This document shows positions 1 through 4,337 of a stretch of DNA of 12,276 nucleotides, piece after piece (positions within the stretch are counted from its first letter, which is position 1; every line of letters starts with the position of its first letter). The DNA is from Lachnoclostridium sp. UBA7122 (GTDB lineage: Bacteria > Bacillota > Clostridia > Lachnospirales > Lachnospiraceae). The notes beneath the pieces were generated by a model, which was not told the origin of the DNA, searched no databases, and saw nothing but the letters and a program-made list of their open reading frames with translations. The DNA lies in assembly GCA_002493085.1 (NCBI GenBank), contig DKXQ01000249.1, forward strand, positions 1 through 12,276, given 5' to 3'. The position numbers and the translations under genes were made by a program.

Positions 1-54
1 TTTAAGAAAAAAGCAGATAAAAAAACAGATGACTATTTTGAGAATAACTTCTAG
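1..54 (+). CDS. 3' end of an unidentified upstream gene (partial)
   Basis: The reading frame is open from the first base to a TAG at 52-54. It gives a lysine- and aspartate-rich tail ending in DDYFENNF. The next start codon follows only nine bases later, with its ribosome binding site overlapping this stop, so the gene is probably cotranscribed with the proline-rich protein and the caspase/TIR pair. Seventeen residues are too few to assign a family. It could be another part of the same defence operon, which makes the sequence to the left worth reading. Confidence 0.6.
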   Translation, partial: FKKKADKKTDDYFENNF

Positions 55-63
55 GAGGAAAGT

Positions 64-207
64 ATGGGAGAAAGAAAGAGTAGTAATACAAGTGGGAATG
101 GACAAGGTAATAAACCTAATAACAGTGGGGAAAAGAGAGGGTTTAGTTTACCACCGACATCTTCCAAACCACCGATGCCACCAGTAAAGCCGCCTAAGAA
201 GAATTAG
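64..207 (+). CDS. Small proline-rich hydrophilic protein upstream of caspase
   Basis: This 47-residue ORF starts at ATG 64 behind an AGGAGG at 53-58 and ends at TAG 205-207. The first half is Ser/Asn/Gly-rich and looks disordered. The second half is a Pro/Lys tail with PP repeats (LPPTS, PPMPPVKPPKK). I see no membrane segment, cysteine or catalytic motif. The close spacing (nine bases from the upstream stop, 38 bases to the caspase start) suggests one transcript. I do not recognise a family. From its position it might be a partner, scaffold or substrate of the protease, but that is inference only. The strong Shine-Dalgarno and compositional bias support real coding despite its length. Confidence 0.6.
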   Translation: MGERKSSNTSGNGQGNKPNNSGEKRGFSLPPTSSKPPMPPVKPPKKN

Positions 208-245
208 ACGGAATATCAAAAAAGAATATAGGAGATGATATTTAT

Positions 246-1217
246 ATGAGAAAGGCTTTGTGCGTAGGAATAGATGCATACGAGCATATTAAAGATTTAC
301 ATGGTTGTGTCAATGATGCCAATGATGTTAAAGCAGCTTTGGAAAGAAATGGAGATGGAACACTAAATTTTGAAGTAAAGCTCATGTGTTCCACTAGCGA
401 GGCATCCTACATAAAACGGAGCGAATTGAAAGATGCTGTTGAGAGCTTATTTAAAAGTGAATCGGAGATAGCAGTATTTTATTTTTCGGGACATGGTTCT
501 TTTGATGAATTGGGTGGATATTTGTGTACCAGTGAAATCGAACGTCCTGATGAGGGTGTGGCTCTTAATGATATAATGGGTTTTGTATCACAATCAAAAG
601 CACAAAATAAAATAATTATTTTAGATAGTTGTTTTTGTGGAGCAATTGCAAATCCTCATGTAATGGAAAATTATTCAATATTGCATAAAGGAACAACAAT
701 TCTAGCTGCCTGTGGGGAATCAGAATACGCTACAGAAGAAAATGGACGAGGCATTTTTACATCGCTGTTAGTTGAGGCTTTGTATGGTGGAGCAATGAAC
801 CTAGTTGGTGAAGTGTCGCCAGGGAGTATATACTCTTACATTGACCGTTCTTTGGGGGCATGGGATGAACAAAGACCATTATTCAAAGCAAATATTAATA
901 GCTTTGTTTCTTTGAGAAAGAATGCACCGCCTATTCCGATAGCAGAACTTCGCAGAATAACGGAGTTTTTTCCAACACAGTATGATGAGTACCCGCTTGA
1001 TCCGACATATGAACCGGATAAACATGAGGCAGATACTAAGGAAGTAAACAAAGAGCATGAAGATATATTTGCAATTTTACAGAGATTTGTAAAACTGAAT
1101 TTAGTGATACCAGTAGATGCGGAGCATATGTATTACGCAGCAATTTACCATAAGTCATGTAAGCTAACTGCGCAAGGACAGCATTATTGGAAATTAGTAA
1201 ATAAAAATACAATATAA
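246..1217 (+). CDS. Caspase-like (peptidase C14) protease, putative antiphage effector
   Basis: This 323-residue protein has a caspase p20-type catalytic domain over about residues 1-220. It opens with ALCVGIDAY, has the catalytic His83 in FYFSGHG and the catalytic Cys129 in IIILDSCFCG, so both members of the dyad are present. Downstream motifs (ILAACGESE, GIFTSLLVEAL) are typical of prokaryotic caspase homologues. Residues ~225-323 form a second region, perhaps a winged-helix or sensor domain, ending in LTAQGQHYWKLV; I cannot name it. GGAG at 231-234 lies 11 bases before the ATG, slightly far. The gene is followed after 30 bases by a TIR-like gene. In known TIR-caspase (type IV Thoeris) systems a nucleotide signal made by the TIR protein activates a promiscuous caspase-like protease that kills the infected cell. 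That role is inferred here from the pairing. A metacaspase with a different role is the alternative. Confidence 0.85.
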   Translation: MRKALCVGIDAYEHIKDLHGCVNDANDVKAALERNGDGTLNFEVKLMCSTSEASYIKRSELKDAVESLFKSESEIAVFYFSGHGSFDELGGYLCTSEIERPDEGVALNDIMGFVSQSKAQNKIIILDSCFCGAIANPHVMENYSILHKGTTILAACGESEYATEENGRGIFTSLLVEALYGGAMNLVGEVSPGSIYSYIDRSLGAWDEQRPLFKANINSFVSLRKNAPPIPIAELRRITEFFPTQYDEYPLDPTYEPDKHEADTKEVNKEHEDIFAILQRFVKLNLVIPVDAEHMYYAAIYHKSCKLTAQGQHYWKLVNKNTI

Positions 1218-1247
1218 ATCATAATAAGAGAAAAGGAGAAAAGAGAA

Positions 1248-1628
1248 ATGATTAATGTTTTTATTCCACATCGTTGGAACAACGATGACTATGCAGAGTT
1301 AAGTGCTTTATTGGATCGGACAAAATTTAAGGTGCGAGATTATTCAGTTCCGAGCAGTGACCCGTTTGACAGCGTTGATAGGCGATATAATGTCGATCCG
1401 CAAATTCAACGTCAAATTAAGTATGCTAATGTAGTAGTATGTTCTAATCGCCCGGCAAATAACAATGGAATGTCAATAGAAGAAATTCGTTTTGCTGTTG
1501 ACATTAACAAACCTGTTGTAGCAGTAAAAATAACAGAGAGCACAAGTAGCGAAATTGCAAACTTAGGTATTCAGGTGGTATCCAAGCGAAAAGATTCATT
1601 GGAAGCATGGATTGATGCTAATATATAG
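1248..1628 (+). CDS. TIR-like (ThsB/DUF1863-type) protein
   Basis: This 126-residue single-domain protein resembles the TIR-like fold of Thoeris ThsB and MTH538-type proteins. It starts with a beta strand and loop (VFIPHRW), has an IQRQIKYANVVVCSN segment that fits the next helix and strand, and then SIEEIRFAVDINKPVVAVK. In the last segment, Glu79 (of EEI) lines up with the catalytic glutamate of ThsB by eye. Such proteins convert NAD+ into cyclic ADP-ribose-type signals. AAGGAG lies about eight bases before ATG 1248, and the gene sits 30 bases after the caspase, so the two are probably translated from one mRNA. The likely function is to sense phage and switch on the protease. The family assignment is fairly firm, but NADase activity and its product are inferred. 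Confidence 0.75.
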   Translation: MINVFIPHRWNNDDYAELSALLDRTKFKVRDYSVPSSDPFDSVDRRYNVDPQIQRQIKYANVVVCSNRPANNNGMSIEEIRFAVDINKPVVAVKITESTSSEIANLGIQVVSKRKDSLEAWIDANI

Positions 1629-1648
1629 TTTCAATGCAAATGCTTTGT

Positions 1649-1665
1649 GGTTCTATTTTGGTTCT
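1649..1665 (+). repeat. Period-11 direct repeat GGTTCT-N5-GGTTCT, possible integrase arm site
   Basis: GGTTCT occurs at 1649-1654 and 1660-1665, with starts 11 bases apart. The first copy begins 171 bases before the stop codon of the tuf remnant at 1820-1822. A repeat of the same design (GGTGCC twice, 11 bases apart) begins 172 bases before the stop of the second tuf remnant. The shared geometry suggests arm-type binding sites of a tyrosine recombinase at the right end of an integrated element. Function is inferred. Confidence 0.4.
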
Positions 1666-1767
1666 AAAAGATTTGAATACCTCAAATAATATAGCTAAAA
1701 TAGGAGAATATGATTACAAAATCCAATAAAATGTATGAAAAAGCATTATAATTATGTTCCCTACGAA

Positions 1768-1824
1768 CCGTGAGGGTGGTCGTACAGTTGGTTCTGGTCG
1801 TGTGGCTACAATCATCGAGTAATC
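1768..1824 (+). repeat. tuf (EF-Tu) 3'-end remnant 1, candidate attachment site
   Basis: In frame this reads N-R-E-G-G-R-T-V-G-S-G-R-V-A-T-I-I-E followed by TAA at 1820-1822, which is the conserved C-terminus of bacterial elongation factor Tu. Nothing upstream of the REGG codons resembles EF-Tu, so only the last ~18 codons are present. Copies at 3992-4048 and 6793-6847 begin at the same codon. This is the pattern left when an element integrates site-specifically into the 3' end of a gene, carrying a replacement end and displacing the old one. This copy is the least degraded of the three. Confidence 0.75.
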
Positions 1825-1845
1825 AGTAAAAAGCTAGATTTTATG

Positions 1846-1876
1846 GGGCTTTCCGAGAAATCGGGAAGCCCTTTTT
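1846..1876 (+). terminator. Rho-independent terminator after tuf remnant 1
   Basis: GGGCTTTCCGA and TCGGGAAGCCC pair around a GAAA loop, with one T-G wobble, followed by a run of five T. It lies 24 bases after the tuf stop codon. Its stem sequence differs from those behind remnants 2 and 3, although the GAAA loop is shared. It would also stop transcripts coming from the caspase/TIR operon. Confidence 0.85.
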
Positions 1877-1907
1877 GAAACTTTGCAACAGTAAAAAAGT
1901 TGTAAGC

Positions 1908-1924
1908 GGTGCCAAAACGGTGGC
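1908..1924 (+). repeat. Period-11 repeat GGTGCC-N5-GGTGGC near left element edge
   Basis: GGTGCC at 1908-1913 and GGTGGC at 1919-1924 start 11 bases apart. The first 15 bases (GGTGCCAAAACGGTG) are identical to the repeat at 3872-3886. The two sites lie just inside tuf remnant 1 and just inside tuf remnant 2, as expected for arm-type recombinase binding sites at the two ends of one element. No binding protein is encoded in the window. Confidence 0.45.
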
Positions 1925-1959
1925 TCTTTGTCAAGAGCGGGGGTAAAAAAGATTTTTTG

Positions 1960-2057
1960 TAGATGCAGATTTTTTTATTGCAAGATAATGCAGACCTTTA
2001 TATTTTCCCGGAAGGTTTTTGGGACAGTAATGTTTTACAAGAAGTAATTGATATTAT
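1960..2057 (+). pseudogene. Fragment of a nitrilase-family gene (N-terminal part)
   Basis: In frame from about 1975 this reads L-Q-D-N-A-D-L-Y-I-F-P-E-G-F-W-D-S-N-V-L-Q, closely matching the N-terminal part of the amidohydrolase at 6994-7691, including the IFPEG motif that carries the catalytic glutamate. Similarity stops at about 2057, where an unrelated sequence begins. Both copies lie downstream of a tuf remnant and terminator, so the order tuf end, terminator, nitrilase occurs twice. This copy keeps the CCC that its partner has lost, so it shows what the unbroken reading frame looked like. Confidence 0.7.
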
Positions 2058-2132
2058 GTTTGTCAAATTAAGGATTTCAATTATATTTCATGTTAATAAA
2101 TTTGTGTGTAAGTTTAATTTGGAATATATCCC

Positions 2133-2161
2133 TTGACAAGCAGATTCAGCTATAGTAATAC
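2133..2161 (+). promoter_or_regulatory. Possible promoter for the zinc-ribbon gene
   Basis: A perfect TTGACA at 2133-2138 is followed after 17 bases by TAATAC, a weak -10. It sits 56 bases before ATG 2217 and would drive the zinc-ribbon gene and possibly the next small gene. The -10 match is poor, so this is tentative. Confidence 0.35.
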
Positions 2162-2185
2162 ACATACATATACATACATATACAT
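2162..2185. repeat. Short tandem repeat of ACATACATAT
   Basis: The 10-base unit ACATACATAT occurs twice in full and a third time in part (ACAT). It lies in the leader between the possible promoter and the zinc-ribbon start, so a change in copy number could alter the leader length. Its period, close to one helical turn, may favour bending. Confidence 0.7.
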
Positions 2186-2216
2186 GCTTATAAACTTTGC
2201 AAGGAGGTAAAATACT

Positions 2217-2417
2217 ATGGCAGGAATGATGTGTCCAAAATGTGGAAAAGCAACTTTTTTTCAAACCCCTACGGGACGAGAATGTACCAAATGTGGTTAC
2301 AAAATGATAGCTCCGCCTAACCAAGGTAAAGGTGGTCAAGGAAAATACTGTTATAACTGTGGCAAAAATACTGTATTCAAAGGTAAATGTACAAGCTGTG
2401 GTGCAACTTACAAATAA
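2217..2417 (+). CDS. Small double zinc-ribbon protein
   Basis: This 66-residue protein has two zinc-ribbon halves. The first uses Cys6, Cys9 (CPKC), Cys23 and Cys26 (CTKC). The second uses Cys45, Cys48 (CYNC), Cys58 and Cys61 (CTSC). A Gly/Pro/Lys linker (residues ~32-43) joins them. AAGGAGG lies about nine bases before ATG 2217. Each half should bind one Zn(II), and the protein is probably a cytosolic adaptor that binds nucleic acid or protein, but no specific role can be read. A small MGFLD-type gene follows after 24 bases, so the two are probably cotranscribed. Similar free-standing ribbons are common beside small hypothetical genes in Clostridia. Confidence 0.75.
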   Translation: MAGMMCPKCGKATFFQTPTGRECTKCGYKMIAPPNQGKGGQGKYCYNCGKNTVFKGKCTSCGATYK

Positions 2418-2441
2418 TAAAAAATCAGGAGAGAAGTACAT

Positions 2442-2666
2442 ATGGGATTTTTAGATTTTTTAGGTGAAGTAGCTGGCTCAATGGCAGCAAAGGGTCAAGT
2501 TTTGCAAAACTACAAAAGTGAATATGAGGAAATGAGTGATAATAACCTTAAACGAGAATACGATAAATTAAAGGAAGAAACTAAAAGCTCTTGGTGCGGT
2601 CAAGAAAAAAGAGATCGCTTTTCAGCTGTTAAAATGGTTCTTCGGGATAGAGGATATCTACAATAA
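2442..2666 (+). CDS. Small hypothetical protein, MGFLD type
   Basis: This 74-residue protein starts at ATG 2442 behind AGGAGAG. It has a short hydrophobic N-terminus (MGFLDFLGEVAGSMAA), a charged helical middle (SDNNLKREYDKLKEE) and the C-terminus VKMVLRDRGYLQ. The gene at 2886-3140 shares its plan: an MGF(L/F)D start, a charged middle, and an (L)R-(D/S)-RGY end. They look like diverged members of one small family. I do not recognise a function. It may be a cytosolic accessory of the zinc-ribbon protein encoded 24 bases upstream, but that rests on spacing alone. Confidence 0.65.
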   Translation: MGFLDFLGEVAGSMAAKGQVLQNYKSEYEEMSDNNLKREYDKLKEETKSSWCGQEKRDRFSAVKMVLRDRGYLQ

Positions 2667-2885
2667 TCTTTGATCCCCATGAAAAAGTGGTCTACATGCA
2701 TTAAAACTTCTATATGCTTGAATTAGGCAATTTCTAAGTTGCTACATTAAAAAGTTCACAGCGTAGAACCAATATGGTACTGCTCCATTACATGGACTTA
2801 AAGCCTTTTGTTTATGCAAGTTTGCAATGTAGAACTATTTAAAGCAGGGACTGCAGAATAATTTGAAAGGATATTGGTAATTATT

Positions 2886-3140
2886 ATGGGCTTTTTTGAT
2901 AGTATGAAAAAAAAATTTGATGAGGAAACAAAAAGAGCACAAGATCGCGAACAACGTAGCAATTACCGTACAGTTGTTCAGGCGAATTCAGATCGAATGG
3001 CTAAATTTTCTTCTCGCGGCGATGGAGACTTAATAAATAGGCATAAAAATCTCAACACCTCAAAAGAAGATAAAACTGCTATTGCTAACATTTTGAGAAG
3101 TCGAGGCTATGTGTTAAGCAATGGATATTGGCGCAAATAA
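2886..3140 (+). CDS. Small hypothetical protein, MGFFD type (relative of 2442-2666)
   Basis: I place the start at ATG 2886, giving 84 residues, because the result begins MGFFD like its upstream relative. GAAAGGA at 2865-2871 lies about 14 bases away, which is long. An in-frame TTG at 2874 is too close to that site to be better. The protein is highly charged (KKKFDEETKRAQDREQR), lacks a membrane segment, and ends ILRSRGYVLSNGYWRK. The 219 bases before it hold no other gene. Its last codons run into the remains of an oxidoreductase, so the right edge is a recombination joint. Function is unknown. Confidence 0.55.
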   Translation: MGFFDSMKKKFDEETKRAQDREQRSNYRTVVQANSDRMAKFSSRGDGDLINRHKNLNTSKEDKTAIANILRSRGYVLSNGYWRK

Positions 3141-3755
3141 TATTTGGTGTTACTGTGAAAACTTTGGCATAAGAAGCGTGAAATCATTAAAAGGTTATCA
3201 GGTGGCAGCATATTTGAGAAATCCTGAAAAGCTTAACATTACCAATGGCAATTTGACCAAAGTGAAAGGAGGACTTTCCGACTACGAATCAGTAAAGGCG
3301 GTCTTGCAGGGAGCAGAGGCTGTCGCGTGGTGTGTTGGCATTTCCATGAAAAAGTATCAAGACAGAGCGATATTAGACGGTCACAAGGTTCTGTTGAAAG
3401 CTATGGAAGCAATGGGTGTCAAATGGTTGATTGATTAGGGGACACCGAGTATCCCATTTGAAAAAGATAAAAAGAGTTTTGGCACGATTATGCCGGGAAT
3501 TGTAGCAGGAATACTTTTCCCTGATATGAAAAAGGAATTGCTTGCAATTTCTGAACTGTTAAAACAATTTCAGTTAGATTAGACAATCGTCCGGTTTATG
3601 ACTTCAATGGGTAAACAGTCTATTGTGAAGCCAAAGGTTAGTTACGGCGATGTGAAAATCAAAATGGAGTTTCCAAAGAAAATATAGCCGCATTCATGAT
3701 AGACTAGATTGCTAATGCAGAATATGTAAAATCAGTGCCTATTATTTGGGGCTAA
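3138..3755 (+). pseudogene. Decayed NAD(P)-binding oxidoreductase (NmrA/SDR-like)
   Basis: Fragments in order match an atypical short-chain NAD(P)-binding protein: a damaged Rossmann glycine loop (expected GATGKTG, split by a frameshift near 3155-3170), then YLRNPEKLNI, KGGLSDYESVKAVLQGAEAV, WCVGISMKKY, ILDGHKVLLKAMEAMGVK, PFEKDKKSF, MPGIVAGILFP and DLLKQ-like residues. In-frame TAG codons stand at 3436-3438 and 3580-3582, where relatives have Trp (D-W-G-T-P and D-W-T-I-V-R). After a further frameshift near 3670 a third TAG occurs at 3705-3707 before the tail EYVKSVPII. With at least two frameshifts and three stops it cannot make a full protein. Its 5' end abuts the MGFFD gene, suggesting loss of a few start codons. 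Confidence 0.8.
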
Positions 3756-3808
3756 TTTCGGGTTTGTTGATTAGAGTGGTGGAAAACAATGAATTGATAT
3801 TTTCTTTG

Positions 3809-3856
3809 TTAATGTTCTTTATACATGGTGCTAGCATCATGTATAAAGAACATTAA
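3809..3856. repeat. 48-base near-perfect palindrome
   Basis: TTAATGTTCTTTATACATG at 3809-3827 is exactly reverse-complementary to 3838-3856. The ten bases between are themselves palindromic (TGCTAGCA) apart from one G/T pair, so the whole is a 48-base palindrome with 23 of 24 pairs matched and the last one a G-U wobble in RNA. No T-run follows, so it is not a typical terminator. It lies 16 bases before the period-11 repeat near the right edge of the candidate element, where a recombinase or regulator site could be expected. Confidence 0.85.
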
Positions 3857-3871
3857 GGAGAAAATTATTTT

Positions 3872-3888
3872 GGTGCCAAAACGGTGCC
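3872..3888 (+). repeat. Period-11 repeat GGTGCC-N5-GGTGCC near right element edge
   Basis: GGTGCC at 3872-3877 and again at 3883-3888, 11 bases apart, inside GGTGCCAAAACGGTGCC. It is the counterpart of 1908-1924 and stands 172 bases before the stop codon of tuf remnant 2. The GGTTCT repeat at 1649 stands 171 bases before the stop of remnant 1. The spacing suggests recombinase arm sites at a fixed distance from the crossover point. Confidence 0.5.
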
Positions 3889-3991
3889 AAGAAATTATGC
3901 AAATAGAAACGCATCACATAAAAACAACGAATATACGATGTCCTCCGCAACAAAAAGCATAGAAAATACCACAAAAAACGTTATTCAAATG

Positions 3992-4048
3992 CCGTGAGAG
4001 TGGTAGAATAGTAGGTTCAGGTCGTGTTGCTAGTATCATCGAGTAATC
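3992..4048 (+). repeat. tuf (EF-Tu) 3'-end remnant 2, candidate attachment site
   Basis: Reads R-E-S-G-R-I-V-G-S-G-R-V-A-S-I-I-E and TAA (4044-4046) in frame. It matches remnant 1 from CCGTGAG onward and diverges upstream of it. Substitutions such as G to S and T to I show it is no longer under selection as EF-Tu. From the stop codon onward it is closely similar to remnant 3 through the terminator (~80 more bases), unlike remnant 1. Confidence 0.75.
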
Positions 4049-4080
4049 TTTAGATTTAGAGCTAAATAAGTAAAATAAGC

Positions 4081-4120
4081 ACCGCAATTCCTTGAGAAAT
4101 CAAGGGGTTGCGGTTTCTTA
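4081..4120 (+). terminator. Rho-independent terminator after tuf remnant 2
   Basis: ACCGCAA-TTCCTTGA pairs with TCAAGG-GGTTGCGGT around a GAAA loop, followed by TTTCTTAT. The same terminator with few changes lies behind tuf remnant 3 (6886-6925), so the two were probably copied together with the tuf end. It insulates the reverse transcriptase region from upstream transcription. Confidence 0.85.
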
Positions 4121-4137
4121 TGTCTAGCGATAAGAAA

Positions 4138-4176
4138 CGTGGGACGTGGTGGTTGCTATGCTCCACATTTCCCGTG
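4138..4176 (+). ncRNA. Candidate structured RNA element upstream of the reverse transcriptase
   Basis: CGTGGGA at 4138-4144 pairs with TCCCGTG at 4170-4176 (two G-U pairs), and GTGG at 4146-4149 pairs with CCAC at 4163-4166 across a small internal loop, giving a hairpin of about 11 pairs with a 13-base loop. It is richer in G and C than its surroundings. Some defence reverse transcriptases use a non-coding RNA encoded just upstream. Only the hairpin is seen here, so the RNA gene itself is speculative. Confidence 0.25.
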
Positions 4177-4303
4177 GCAAATTGTATAGTATGTGTTATG
4201 CTTAGAGCAATAAATGTGTATTTAGGCGAAAGATACTATAGATATTCTTATAAAAGATGTTTTTTGGATTTATTATAGTAACAAAGATTTATAAACAATG
4301 AAG

Positions 4304-4322
4304 TTATTCAATAATTGAATAA
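4304..4322. promoter_or_regulatory. Inverted repeat at the reverse transcriptase start, possible operator
   Basis: TTATTCAA-TAA-TTGAATAA is a perfect eight-base inverted repeat ending two bases before the AGGAG (4324-4328) of the reverse transcriptase gene. It is too AT-rich and short to be a strong RNA hairpin, so a protein-binding operator is the likelier role if it has one. It may also be chance in AT-rich DNA. Confidence 0.35.
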
Positions 4323-4337
4323 TAGGAGAATGAAAAA

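Larger units (their letters stand above)
1629..2216. other. Long non-coding stretch with junction signals
   Basis: This interval has no convincing gene. It holds, in order, a period-11 repeat (1649), a tuf 3'-end remnant (1768-1824), a terminator (1846-1876), a second period-11 repeat (1908-1924), a fragment of a nitrilase-family gene (~1960-2057), a possible promoter (2133-2161) and a short tandem repeat (2162-2185). It reads as the scar of one or more integration or recombination events rather than as a single regulatory region. Confidence 0.6.
1768..4048. mobile_element. Candidate ~2.2-kb integrase-less element bounded by tuf remnants 1 and 2
   Basis: The segment is bounded by two direct copies of the tuf 3' end (1768-1824 and 3992-4048) and has matching GGTGCC period-11 repeats just inside each edge (1908 and 3872). 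Its cargo is a double zinc-ribbon protein, two small MGF(L/F)D proteins, a dead oxidoreductase and a 48-base palindrome. No recombinase gene is present, so it would be a non-autonomous element or the remnant of a larger one. The boundary model rests on repeat geometry only. Confidence 0.4.
3756..4337. other. Long non-coding stretch with palindrome, repeats and RT upstream region
   Basis: There is no credible gene in these 582 bases. They contain the 48-base palindrome (3809-3856), the GGTGCC period-11 repeat (3872-3888), tuf remnant 2 (3992-4048), its terminator (4081-4120), a G/C-richer hairpin (4138-4176) and an inverted repeat next to the reverse transcriptase start (4304-4322). The part from ~4125 to 4337 is the untranslated region before the reverse transcriptase and could hold a structured RNA. 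Confidence 0.6.

Noticed and set aside
1768..1824. A real short gene ending in GSGRVATIIE
   Set aside because: There is no start codon or ribosome binding site in frame, and the sequence matches only the C-terminus of EF-Tu; it is a remnant.
2162..2185. CRISPR-like repeat
   Set aside because: It is a 10-base tandem repeat without spacers, so not a CRISPR array; no cas genes are present.
2088..2441. Minus-strand open frame of 117 codons opposite the zinc-ribbon gene
   Set aside because: It is Phe/Cys/Thr-rich shadow sequence opposite a gene with clear zinc motifs and a strong ribosome binding site; it has no start signals.
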